Of a stretch of DNA of 20,775 nt, positions 1 through 8,019 are shown one piece after another. This DNA comes from Clostridiales bacterium (GTDB taxonomy: Bacteria; Bacillota; Clostridia; Christensenellales; CAG-138). Position 1 is the stretch's first letter. Each line of letters opens with the position of its first letter. The stretch lies in NCBI GenBank assembly GCA_004556165.1, contig SFIR01000024.1, positions 1 through 20,775 on the forward strand, written 5' to 3'. The position numbers were made by a program, and so were the translations under genes. The notes under the pieces were generated by a model. It saw only the letters and a program-made list of their open reading frames with translations, did not search any database and was not told where the DNA came from.

Positions 1-583
1 CGTTATTATAGCCGGGATCGTAGGTAAAATCATCAACGCCGTCCGGGTCAACGGAATAGATGGCGCATAGGCGCCGATACAGCGCATCAAAGGTCTTTTT
101 TGTGCCGGAGTCAAATTCGCCTGCATAAAAATCATCCCGCATATTCTCGGTTAGAATATCGCTTATAGCCGAGCTTGAAAGCGTATCCTCAATACCCTCG
201 CCCTGAAGGCACCAGCAGAGCTCATCATCTGTGACGAGCAGCAAAAGCACGCCGTTCTCCTCGTCCTTATCGCCAATTCCCCAGGCATTGAACAGATCAT
301 AGGCATAATTCTCAATATCGTCATAGCCTACATAGTCCATAGTCGGAATAGTCACGACGCAGATCTGGGCGCCGCAGCTTTCGGCGAGATATTGATTATA
401 CCGAGCGATATGGTTTTCGGTTTCAGAAGAAAGCACGCCCGATTTATCGAGCGCATATGCGCCCTCATCGCTCAGGGGAATATTCTCGGTCTTTGCGCAG
501 CCCAATGCGAATGCGAGTACGAATATAAAGGCAATTATGATTGCCGATTTTGATACGAGCTTATGCTTCATTTCCTCTGTCAT
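1..583 (-). CDS. TPM-domain (YgcG-like) lipoprotein, C-terminus beyond the window
   Basis: I read this by translating the minus strand. The first about 28 residues form a lipoprotein signal: a basic start, a hydrophobic run and the lipobox ALGC, with Cys29 as the lipidation site. The TPM domain follows, recognisable by an L-D-K-S-G-V-L opening and the family hallmark GIGDKDEENGVLLLLV. TPM (TPM_phosphatase/YgcG) proteins are membrane-linked and often found beside LemA-type proteins, which is the case here; the biochemical role is poorly defined. The ATG at 583 overlaps the preceding stop as ATGA, suggesting translational coupling. A second in-frame ATG at 571 gives a shorter, equally signal-like N-terminus, but an AGAGGA sits too close to it, so I prefer 583. 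The reading frame is open to the window edge, so the C-terminal part, where such proteins often have a membrane segment and Gly-rich tail, is not visible. Confidence 0.85.
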   Translation of the reverse strand, partial: MTEEMKHKLVSKSAIIIAFIFVLAFALGCAKTENIPLSDEGAYALDKSGVLSSETENHIARYNQYLAESCGAQICVVTIPTMDYVGYDDIENYAYDLFNAWGIGDKDEENGVLLLLVTDDELCWCLQGEGIEDTLSSSAISDILTENMRDDFYAGEFDSGTKKTFDALYRRLCAIYSVDPDGVDDFTYDPGYNN

Positions 584-1107
584 TTGCCTATATTAAAGAG
601 TTTTGCAAGGACGCTGCGCGGAAAGCCGTCGAGGTAGGTATCAAGCTTTTCGCTCGTCTCGAGATAATCGCCCGAATATGCGCGCTTGATCTTCGCCTGA
701 TCGGAAAGGAGCTCTGCAAGGTCGGAGGTATTGCCGTTCTCGCCGAGCCGGGAATTGATATTCTCGATGACGGAAGCGAGCTCGGTATAAATGCCGTACC
801 CGTCAAAGGCGGAGGAATTCTCATCAAACGCCTTGATGAGCTCCTTGGCCTTCGCTATTTCGTCCGGCGAGCCCAAAATACCCTCCGCATACGAAACGAA
901 GCTCTTTGCCGTTGAAACATAGGCGCTGAGATCATTTGAGAGGCAGTTGCCGTGCCTGTCGGTCTTGATGGCTTCCTTATCAAAGCCCTTGACTATATTA
1001 TTATAGTCGAGCTTGAGGCGTATTCCGCCGATTACCGTCACGCAGAATACTGCCGTGACTATCAGCACGATAAGGGCAGGGATGAATTTTGACAGATCCT
1101 TTTTCAT
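580..1107 (-). CDS. LemA-like membrane-anchored helical protein
   Basis: The 175-residue product has one N-terminal membrane segment (about residues 9-30) followed by an all-helical extracytoplasmic region. The LDYNNIV stretch just after the membrane segment and the FPRSVLAKLFNI stretch near the C-terminus match the layout of LemA family proteins, which have a short N-terminal anchor and a helical bundle. The classical R-x-x-L-I-P-N-L-V motif is not clear, so this is a divergent member. It lies between telA (17 nt upstream gap) and the TPM lipoprotein gene (4-nt overlap); LemA plus TPM is a common pair. Function is unknown beyond an inferred envelope or stress role. The family assignment rests on motif memory and context. 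Confidence 0.65.
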   Translation of the reverse strand: MKKDLSKFIPALIVLIVTAVFCVTVIGGIRLKLDYNNIVKGFDKEAIKTDRHGNCLSNDLSAYVSTAKSFVSYAEGILGSPDEIAKAKELIKAFDENSSAFDGYGIYTELASVIENINSRLGENGNTSDLAELLSDQAKIKRAYSGDYLETSEKLDTYLDGFPRSVLAKLFNIGK

Positions 1108-1124
1108 TTACGGTCTTTTCCCGG

Positions 1125-2261
1125 TTATTTCTCCTCTGCAACCTCGAGCAGCTTCTTATGGAGTTCATTTTCAATCCTGCTGAGCTCGGCTTCGGCAGCG
1201 ATACGCTTCTCATGGCCTTCGCGCTGAATCCTCAGGACATCATCCATGGTGGTGATGAGCTTTTCGTTTGTCTCGGTCAGGGTCTCGATATCGACGATGC
1301 CGCGCTCGCTTTCCTCGGCTGCCGCAACGGTCGCGGTATGGAGGGATTCCGCGTTCTTCTTCAGGAGTTCATTGGTCATATTGGTAACGCTGCGCTGTGC
1401 TTCGATCGCCTGCTTGGTATGCTCGAGCCCGAGTGCAATGACCATCTGATTCTTCCAAAGGGGTATGGTATTCATGATGGTTGTCTGTATCTTCTCAATC
1501 ATCATGGTATCGTTATTCTGGATAAGCCTGAGCTGCGGAGCCATCTGCAGGCTGATATTACGGGTGAGCTCGAGATCATAGATCTTCTTCTCAAACCTCG
1601 TACACTTATCCGCAAAATCCTTTGCGCTCTGGGCGTCCTCCGGAAGATTGCTCTGCTTCGCCTTTTCTGTAAGCTCTACAAGGGTCGTATTCCTCTCCTG
1701 CTCAAGCTTCTTCTTACCGGCGAGGATGTACATGGTCAGCTCCTTGAAATACGCAATATTCTTCTCGTACATTTCATCGAGCGTTGCAACATCCTTTCTG
1801 AGCCCGGTCTGGTGCTCTTCAAGATTTAGTACGATGCGGTTGACGTTCTTCTCCGCATCATCATATTTTGCGCGCATTGCCTCGAGCTTATCGCCCTGCT
1901 TCTTGAAGAATCCGAGCAGACCCTTTTTCTCCTCCTTGCCGAAGGACTGAAGCTCTCCGATAAGCTCCGTTATCATCTCGCCCGTTTCGCCGAGTTCCTT
2001 GGTCTTGACATTTGCGAGTGCGCTGTCGGAGAATTCGCTGAGCTTTGCCTGGCTCTGGGCGCCGTAGTTCATGACGAGATTTGCATCGGTGATGTCGATT
2101 TTTTCCGCAAAGGCTTCAACCATCTGCTGCTCTTCCGGAGTCAGAATCGCAGTCTCAGCGAGGCTCTTTTCGATCTCCTCATCCGTCAGCTTAACGGCCT
2201 TTACCTCTTCGGTCTCGGCTACGGGATCAAGGGTCAATACGGGGGTGTACTTTTCTTCCAT
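1125..2261 (-). CDS. telA: TelA-family toxic anion resistance protein
   Basis: The 378-residue product is hydrophilic and almost entirely alpha-helical, which fits the 350-400 residues usual for the TelA/YceH family (toxic anion resistance protein). The middle carries the family pattern: a GFFKK-like segment, then N-V-N-R-I-V-x-N-L-E-E-H-x-x-x-L, then L-D-E-M-Y-E-K-N and YILAGKKKLE. There is no signal peptide or membrane segment, so it is probably cytoplasmic or peripheral. Members are linked genetically to tellurite and other toxic-anion or cell-envelope stress, but the mechanism is not established. It follows xpaC by 17 nt, with AAAGGAAA as ribosome binding site about 9 nt before the ATG. 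The xpaC-telA pair is conserved in Bacillota, which supports the call. Confidence 0.88.
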   Translation of the reverse strand: MEEKYTPVLTLDPVAETEEVKAVKLTDEEIEKSLAETAILTPEEQQMVEAFAEKIDITDANLVMNYGAQSQAKLSEFSDSALANVKTKELGETGEMITELIGELQSFGKEEKKGLLGFFKKQGDKLEAMRAKYDDAEKNVNRIVLNLEEHQTGLRKDVATLDEMYEKNIAYFKELTMYILAGKKKLEQERNTTLVELTEKAKQSNLPEDAQSAKDFADKCTRFEKKIYDLELTRNISLQMAPQLRLIQNNDTMMIEKIQTTIMNTIPLWKNQMVIALGLEHTKQAIEAQRSVTNMTNELLKKNAESLHTATVAAAEESERGIVDIETLTETNEKLITTMDDVLRIQREGHEKRIAAEAELSRIENELHKKLLEVAEEK

Positions 2262-2278
2262 GGTAATTATTTCCTTTC

Positions 2279-2908
2279 TTATTTTTCGCTGCTGCTTTTA
2301 TTCACCATGCCGTCAAGGACATCGATATCTGTCGAGATGTCGAGCGCCTCATCGGAATAGAGAGAATCAAGACTTGTTTCAAATGCCTTTGCGATGGTCT
2401 CGCAGTTATCCTCGACTTCCCTCATGATTTCTTCGGAATTGCTTCCTCTATTAGTCAGAAGCTCCTGCTTTTTATAGGATTGGAGCAGTTTATCCGAAGT
2501 CGGAAGATAGTAATTGAGGAACCTGCGCAGCTTAAATGCCTTATCGGGTTTTTTGCTGAGCTCATAAAGGATCACCTGACCTGCCTTTATCATCCTCGTT
2601 ACGGCTGCGCTCACCCTTTCATCATTTATAGCCCTTTCAAGCTGCTTTAATGATGCAAGATGCGTATGCGCTTCCTTCAGCGCTTCGTCAAGCTCCTTTA
2701 TGCCCGTGTCATATACGGGCTCCTTCTCGATCTCGACAACGGTATCGGGGAATTTTCTTTTTGAAAATACGAGCACGCCTGCCGTTATCACTGCAGTCAT
2801 GATAAACCAGCCCCATTTATAGATAGGGAATATCAGGCTCAGCACCAATATTGTCAGTGCCGCAAGATAATACGGTATGGGATTTATTACTGTCTTAGTG
2901 TCCTTCAT
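2279..2908 (-). CDS. xpaC: XpaC-like 5-bromo-4-chloroindolyl phosphate hydrolysis family protein
   Basis: The 209-residue product has two adjacent N-terminal membrane segments (about residues 9-28 and 31-48) and a cytoplasmic helical domain rich in charged residues, with the R-x-F-L-N-Y-Y-L-P-T-x-x-K-L-L stretch typical of the XpaC family. XpaC was named for its effect on X-phosphate hydrolysis, but no catalytic site is known and an enzymatic role is doubtful. It is the first gene of the xpaC-telA-lemA-TPM operon. AAGGA lies 7 nt before the ATG. A promoter-like TTGTAA-17-TATAAT sits directly upstream, inside the end of the glycerate kinase gene, so the operon can be transcribed independently of the genes upstream. 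Confidence 0.85.
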   Translation of the reverse strand: MKDTKTVINPIPYYLAALTILVLSLIFPIYKWGWFIMTAVITAGVLVFSKRKFPDTVVEIEKEPVYDTGIKELDEALKEAHTHLASLKQLERAINDERVSAAVTRMIKAGQVILYELSKKPDKAFKLRRFLNYYLPTSDKLLQSYKKQELLTNRGSNSEEIMREVEDNCETIAKAFETSLDSLYSDEALDISTDIDVLDGMVNKSSSEK

Positions 2909-2935
2909 CTGTTTTTCCTTTTGTTTGCTTCATCC

Positions 2936-2964
2936 ATTATAGGATATTTCCTTGTTTTTTACAA
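2936..2964 (-). promoter_or_regulatory. Promoter of the xpaC-telA operon
   Basis: On the minus strand TTGTAA (2964-2959) and a perfect TATAAT (2941-2936) are separated by 17 nt. The -10 box contains the stop codon of the glycerate kinase gene. The expected start is about 20 nt before the xpaC ATG. The -35 matches 4 of 6 consensus bases. No terminator was seen between the two genes, so read-through from upstream is also possible. Confidence 0.65.
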
Positions 2965-4517
2965 TAGCTGCCGCCGTTTTTTCCGATACGGACAAAAAGC
3001 TCTTCCGCTTTTCTTTCGAGAAGCTCCGAAGCATGCTCCATTGCATATTGTTTAGTCATCCCCTCCTCGATCAGGCAGATGACCTCGCAGGAATCCGTAT
3101 CGGCCTCCGCCTCGCTGCTTCCGGCGATGACAACAACGGGTACGCGCTGTTTCCTTGCATGGCTAATCACCGCATCGACCGCCTTGCCGTTTCCCATGCC
3201 CGTTTTATCAAAGCAGCCCTCACCCGTAATGACGAGGTCGGTTTTTTTCAGGAGCTTATCAAATTCGTTAATCCTTAGCATTGTATCCGCGCCCGAGACT
3301 ATCTCTGCGCCGAACAGGGCTATGAACATTGCAGCGATGCCGCCGGCCGCGCCGCTGCCGGGGACGGAGCCTATATCCCTTCCTGCAAAGGAATTAAAGA
3401 GCTTTTCAAGATTCTTCATGCCGCTTTCGAGCACGCGGAGCTCATTCTCACCTGCGCCCTTCTGCGGAGCAAAGGTATTTGCGGCTCCTTTTTCGCCCGT
3501 CATGGGATTACTTACATCGCAGAACAGCTTTATATCGGCATTTTTGAGCTTTTCGCATACGAGCTCGGTATCTATTCTTACGACCCTTTCCGTATCCGCA
3601 CCGCAGCCCAAAAGGATATTCCCTTCCGCGTCGAAGAATCTGACGCCGAGCGCGGCTGCCGCGCCCATGCCGCCGTCATTAGTTGCGGAGCCGCCCAGAC
3701 AGAGAACGATATGCTTTGCGCCGCGTGAAAGTGCATCAAGCACGAGCTCACCCGTGCCGAAGCTCGATGCGCGCATGATGTCACGGTCCTTTTCATTTAT
3801 GAGGGCAAGCCCGGAAGCCGCAGCCATCTCTATGACGGCAGTATTTCCGCCTACCATGCCGTATTCGGCTGCAACGGGTTCACCCAGTGGACCCGTAACG
3901 GTGCAGGCATATTTCACGCCACCGAAGGTGCGCACGATGATATCCGCAGTGCCGTCACCGCCATCCGCCATGGGCAGGGGGTGGATAGTGCTGCCGGGAA
4001 GAATACGCCTTGCGGCTTCCGCTATCGCAGCAATGGCTTCTTCCGCTGTCAGGCTTCCCTTGAATTTATCCGGAGCAAGGACAATTCGGAGCTTTCCGCC
4101 CTCGCTGCGCGAATATTTGCGTTTTTCGGGGAGCTGAACGGCTAAGTCTCCGCCTTTCAGCATGCCGTCGCTCCCGAATTCACCCAGATACTCGGCGTCA
4201 TCAAGGCGCGAGAGCGCATTGGTCTGGATATACGGGCGGCTCGTTACGAGTGAACAAAGCAGCATAGGATCCTGCCGGAGTACCGAATAGAGCCGCCGCA
4301 TCTGCTTGAGTCCGCCTCGGGTGAAGATGACGGTCAGAATATCATCGCCGTCGATGGGAAGGAGCTTAGACCTGCTGATGTACAGCCCCGTGCCGTCCGT
4401 ATCCTCCGCATGAAGGGGACGAAGCACCTTTTTGACAGCGGAAATTATTTCGCTCTTGGTGGGTTCTGCGGTATTGAGTTTTAGCCTTACGCCGAGGCTG
4501 AAGCGACTGAGTTCCAT
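2937..4517 (-). CDS. Glycerate kinase (GlxK/GarK type) with an extra N-terminal domain
   Basis: Residues about 142-526 form a complete glycerate kinase of the GlxK/GarK family, which phosphorylates glycerate with ATP to 2- or 3-phosphoglycerate. Visible motifs are APDKFKGSLTA at about 148, MADGGDGT, and LGGSATNDGGMG. Family members normally begin at the APDxFKGS segment with only two or three residues before it; this protein has about 141 extra residues. No ATG, GTG or TTG lies close enough before the kinase domain to start a normal-length protein, so the extension is in frame and probably translated. I do not recognise the extension: it is soluble, with mixed charge, and contains D-G-T-G-L-Y-I-S-R-S and an R-x-L-Y-S-V-L-R-Q-D-P segment. 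The gene starts 4 nt after the Clp stop, so it is the last gene of the pgi-rodA-clp operon. Confidence 0.9.
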   Translation of the reverse strand: MELSRFSLGVRLKLNTAEPTKSEIISAVKKVLRPLHAEDTDGTGLYISRSKLLPIDGDDILTVIFTRGGLKQMRRLYSVLRQDPMLLCSLVTSRPYIQTNALSRLDDAEYLGEFGSDGMLKGGDLAVQLPEKRKYSRSEGGKLRIVLAPDKFKGSLTAEEAIAAIAEAARRILPGSTIHPLPMADGGDGTADIIVRTFGGVKYACTVTGPLGEPVAAEYGMVGGNTAVIEMAAASGLALINEKDRDIMRASSFGTGELVLDALSRGAKHIVLCLGGSATNDGGMGAAAALGVRFFDAEGNILLGCGADTERVVRIDTELVCEKLKNADIKLFCDVSNPMTGEKGAANTFAPQKGAGENELRVLESGMKNLEKLFNSFAGRDIGSVPGSGAAGGIAAMFIALFGAEIVSGADTMLRINEFDKLLKKTDLVITGEGCFDKTGMGNGKAVDAVISHARKQRVPVVVIAGSSEAEADTDSCEVICLIEEGMTKQYAMEHASELLERKAEELFVRIGKNGGSYCKKQGNIL

Positions 4518-4521
4518 TTTT

Positions 4522-6810
4522 TCAGCTTTCTTTCCCGCCCGATAGGACGAATTCAGGTTGTCCGTTCACAATTTTACAGCAATATCCGGTATTCTTCCGT
4601 ATGCTGCCATCAAGAATTCCGAGGCTTATTCCGTCCTCGAGCTCCTTTGAAACGGTATTTTGGAGCGAATGTGCGCCTGTGCGCAGAATGTCATCATCTT
4701 TCGTATGCGAAAGGATGAATTCCGTTACTCCTTCTTCAAAGTAAACGGCTATTCCGCGAGACGCGAGCTTTTTTTGCAGGGCTGACAGAAATACGGAAAC
4801 GATTCTTTCTTTGCAGCCCTCGATAGTGTTAAGCTGCACCGCAGCATCGAGGCACGAAACGAATTCGCTTCCGAGGGAAGCAAACGGAGTTTCTTTTGCA
4901 TTCTCTGCGCCAAAGCCTGCGGTACGGCTTTTCGCCGCGCCGATATTCATCGTCATAACGACGATATTATTTCTGAAGCTGACGCTCCTGCCCCTGCCAT
5001 CGGCCATGATGCCCGTTTTCAGCATCGAAAGCACAATATCCCTGACAGCTTGGCAGGCGGAGTCGATATTTTCAAGGAGTACAAGGGCGTAGGGCTTTCT
5101 TCTGACGGCTTCGGTGAGCCTTCCGCCCTCGTCCGAATCACGGTAGCCCGTGGGAGAGCCTATAAGCGTTGAGAGCTTTTCGGCTTCGCGGAAATCATTC
5201 ATGTCAAAGCGCAGCACAGCATCCTCCTTTGGGAAGATTGCGCCTGCAAGCGCATATGCAAGCGAGGTCTTGCCCGTACCGCTTGCGCCGGCAATGAGGA
5301 TGGTGCAATGCGGTTTTCGAGTGCTGCCGAGGCCGGCGGCGCTTGAGCGTATGGCTCTTGAGATGGCCGAGATTGCCTCATCCTGACCGAAGATACGGTC
5401 TGAAAGGCTTTTTTCAAGCTTCGTGAGCCTCTCCATGCCGTCACCCGTCAGATTTTCTTTGGGTATCCCCGTCAGCAGCTCCGCCACGGCTGCGACCTTT
5501 TCCCCGTCCACAACGGGCTTGCCGCCGCATGAATTGAGCCTTGCATGGGAGGCCGCCTCGTCCATAAGGTCTATTGCCTTATCGGGCAGGAACCTTTCCG
5601 GCATGCACCTTACCGAAAGGCTGACACAGCTTCTGAGCGCTTCATCGGTAAAGGTCACGCCGTGGTGACGTTCGTATTTTGATTTTATACCCTTGAGAAT
5701 GGCAAATGCCTCATCCTCGGAGGGTTCATTCACGACAATTTTCGAGAATCTGCGTTCAAGCGCGGCATCCTTCTCGATGTATTTTGCGTATTCATCGAGC
5801 GTGGTCGCGCCGATGATGCGCATGCCGCCGCGCGCAAGCGCAGGCTTCATGATATTTGCTGCGTCAACGCTGCCTTCGCCCGCTCCTGCGCCGACGATGG
5901 TATGGATTTCATCAATGAACAGTATCACATCGTCGCTTAGTTCATCGAGTATCGCCTTCAGCCTTTCCTCGAATTCTCCGCGGTACTTCGTGCCTGCGAT
6001 GACCGAACCCATGTCAAGGCGCATCAGGTTGACATTTTTAAGCTCCGCAGGCACTCTGCCCTCGGCAATCAGGGCGGCAAGCCCTTCGACTATCGCTGAT
6101 TTGCCCACGCCCGGATTACCGACGAGTACGGGGTTATTCTTGCTTCTCCTGAGAAGTACCGTAATCAGCCTGTCAATCTCATTTTCACAGCCGATGAGCG
6201 GATCGACGCGGCCGCGCTTTGCTTCCTTAACAAGATCGACGGCGAACCTTGAGAGGACGGAAGCCCCTTCAGCAGCCCTTTTTTCGGATATTCGGAGTTT
6301 TTCTTCGCTGAGCTTTTCCTTTTTCAGCTCGTCTTCGGTAAACTGATTCCCCCCATCCGCTTCTTCCTCCTCATCTTCATCGGACACGGATTCGCTTCTG
6401 AGCGCCTTTTTGAGCTGTTCGGTATCCACTCCTGCATATTCGAGTATCCTTGCGCCGAAGCATTCGCGTTCGCGAAGGAGTGCCGAAAGGATATGCTTTG
6501 TTTCTATTGAGACTTCGCCGCAGGCTTTTGCCTCGTACAGAGCGAGCTCCAGAACCTTCTTAGCATTTCTCGTATAGCCGAGGCTGTCGGTAAAGCGCTG
6601 GCTGCCCGTGCCTATAAAGGAGTCGATATACGGAAGCGCGATGCTGTCCGTCATGCCGAATGCGGCAAGGAGCTTATTTGCAGTTCCCTGCGCGCGAATG
6701 AGCCCGAGCAGGATATGCTCCGAGCCTATAAAGCCGTGGTGAAGTTCATTTGCCGCTTCCCTCGCCAAGCTGAGTACGCTTTGGGCGGAATCGGTATAGG
6801 TATTTGCCAT
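4522..6810 (-). CDS. ClpC/ClpA-type AAA+ ATPase with degenerate second ATPase module
   Basis: With the chosen start the product has 762 residues. The ATG at 6810 is preceded by AGAGGA at 4 nt; an upstream ATG at 6891 lies inside rodA and has no such support. Order: a double Clp_N repeat (about 1-140), an acidic linker, AAA+ module D1 with Walker A GNPGVGKS (231-238), Walker B VILFIDE (295-301) and Arg fingers R353/R354, then D2 with Walker A GASGTGKT (508-515). In D2 the Walker B reads LVLLEN where relatives have LFDE: Glu580 and Asn581 replace Asp-Glu. The usual F-x-N-R-x-D arginine finger reads EFVSCLD (Cys653), and the sensor-2 G-A-R reads G-A-H (His714). No ClpC/ClpB-type coiled middle domain is present between D1 and D2, which is ClpA-like. 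An A-G-F tripeptide (631-633) sits where ClpP-docking loops occur. No ctsR, mcsA or mcsB is nearby. Probable role is substrate unfolding for ClpP or alone. Confidence 0.92.
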   Translation of the reverse strand: MANTYTDSAQSVLSLAREAANELHHGFIGSEHILLGLIRAQGTANKLLAAFGMTDSIALPYIDSFIGTGSQRFTDSLGYTRNAKKVLELALYEAKACGEVSIETKHILSALLRERECFGARILEYAGVDTEQLKKALRSESVSDEDEEEEADGGNQFTEDELKKEKLSEEKLRISEKRAAEGASVLSRFAVDLVKEAKRGRVDPLIGCENEIDRLITVLLRRSKNNPVLVGNPGVGKSAIVEGLAALIAEGRVPAELKNVNLMRLDMGSVIAGTKYRGEFEERLKAILDELSDDVILFIDEIHTIVGAGAGEGSVDAANIMKPALARGGMRIIGATTLDEYAKYIEKDAALERRFSKIVVNEPSEDEAFAILKGIKSKYERHHGVTFTDEALRSCVSLSVRCMPERFLPDKAIDLMDEAASHARLNSCGGKPVVDGEKVAAVAELLTGIPKENLTGDGMERLTKLEKSLSDRIFGQDEAISAISRAIRSSAAGLGSTRKPHCTILIAGASGTGKTSLAYALAGAIFPKEDAVLRFDMNDFREAEKLSTLIGSPTGYRDSDEGGRLTEAVRRKPYALVLLENIDSACQAVRDIVLSMLKTGIMADGRGRSVSFRNNIVVMTMNIGAAKSRTAGFGAENAKETPFASLGSEFVSCLDAAVQLNTIEGCKERIVSVFLSALQKKLASRGIAVYFEEGVTEFILSHTKDDDILRTGAHSLQNTVSKELEDGISLGILDGSIRKNTGYCCKIVNGQPEFVLSGGKES

Positions 6811-6829
6811 CTGTTCCTCTGAAAAGCTG

Positions 6830-8011
6830 TTAAGCTGTGGTATCAATCTGTCGCTTGCTGACGGGTCTTCGCATGTAGACATTGAGCACAATGCCCACGC
6901 CCATCATATTCGTCAGCATATTTGAACCTCCGTAGCTTATGAACGGGAGCGGTATTCCGGTAACGGGCATGATGCCCATGGTCATGCCGATATTTTCAAA
7001 GACATGCGCCATTATCATTGCGGCAACGCCGATGACAAGGCATGTGCCGAGATTATCCCTTGCGATATAGGCGATATAGACCCATCTGAATATGAGCACG
7101 GCAAAGACGATTATGAGTATCAGTGCGCCGATAAAGCCAACCGCCTCGGTTATGCCGCTGAATATGAAATCCGTATGCCTTGCAGGAAGATACCTGAGCT
7201 GCGCCAAGGTTTCCTCACCGAAAAAGCCCTTTCCGAGAAGCCTGCCCGAACCGATAGCGAGCTTGGATTTTTCCACATGGTATTTGGCGTCATCGCTCGC
7301 TGCGGAAGGGTTGATGAAAACATCTATCCTGTCGCGCTGGTTATCCGTCAGGATGAATTTATAGGCAAGCACGATACCGCCTCCGCCGACTGCCGCAGCG
7401 GCAAGGATATAGGTCCATTTTATCCTTGCGATAAAGAAGATTGCAGCCATGATAACGAGCAGAACGAAAGCAGTGCCGTAATCGGGCTGGAGCACGATGA
7501 GCATAAAGGGCAGAAGCGTAATCGCGACGGCAAGCGCAATATCCTTTAATTTCAGCAATCTTCCGTCCCTGTCCATCGCTGCCGAAACGACCTTTGAAAG
7601 CAACAGTACAAGCGCGATTTTCGATAATTCGCCCGGCTGTATCGCGCGTTCGATGGTATCGAAAACGAACCAGCCCTGCGCGCCGCCCCTGACCTTGCCG
7701 AAGACAAAGAGCAGCGCAAGAAGGCCGATTATGCCTGCATAGGCAAGGACTGCCAGCTTTTTGAATACGGAATAGTCAAAAACGATTATCAAGAGCATAG
7801 CCGCGGCGCCGATTAGGAAATTCGTGATATGCTTCGTGAGATACTCGACATTGAATTTACTTATATAGTCCGAAAGCCCCCGTTCCGTGCCGTCAAAGGG
7901 CGCGGACATAACGGAGGCAATGGCAACGGTACCGAAGATAACGAGCCCAAGCACGATAGCCACGGTCAGCCAGTCGATATGCTTAAAGGATTTTTTGTCG
8001 AATAGGCTCAT
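6830..8011 (-). CDS. rodA: RodA-type SEDS peptidoglycan glycosyltransferase
   Basis: The 393-residue product has about ten membrane segments and belongs to the SEDS family (RodA/FtsW/SpoVE), which polymerises lipid II into glycan strands at the cytoplasmic membrane together with a class B penicillin-binding protein. Visible family features are the QPGELSK segment (about 125-131), the LPARHTDFIF segment with Asp281, which is the conserved acidic region of SEDS proteins, and the C-terminal PFISYGGSNML segment. The SEDS segments favour RodA over FtsW, but subfamily is partly judgement. It starts 8 nt after the pgi stop, with only a weak GAAAG-type ribosome site, so translation may depend on coupling. 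No mreBCD or penicillin-binding protein gene is in the window; being between pgi and a Clp gene is unusual. Confidence 0.92.
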   Translation of the reverse strand: MSLFDKKSFKHIDWLTVAIVLGLVIFGTVAIASVMSAPFDGTERGLSDYISKFNVEYLTKHITNFLIGAAAMLLIIVFDYSVFKKLAVLAYAGIIGLLALLFVFGKVRGGAQGWFVFDTIERAIQPGELSKIALVLLLSKVVSAAMDRDGRLLKLKDIALAVAITLLPFMLIVLQPDYGTAFVLLVIMAAIFFIARIKWTYILAAAAVGGGGIVLAYKFILTDNQRDRIDVFINPSAASDDAKYHVEKSKLAIGSGRLLGKGFFGEETLAQLRYLPARHTDFIFSGITEAVGFIGALILIIVFAVLIFRWVYIAYIARDNLGTCLVIGVAAMIMAHVFENIGMTMGIMPVTGIPLPFISYGGSNMLTNMMGVGIVLNVYMRRPVSKRQIDTTA

Positions 8012-8019
8012 CTTTCGGC

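Noticed and set aside
3079..4137. 352-codon plus-strand frame over the glycerate kinase gene
   Set aside because: It is antisense to a complete glycerate kinase with all motifs, is rich in Ser/Pro/Ala as antisense frames usually are, and shows no recognisable domain.
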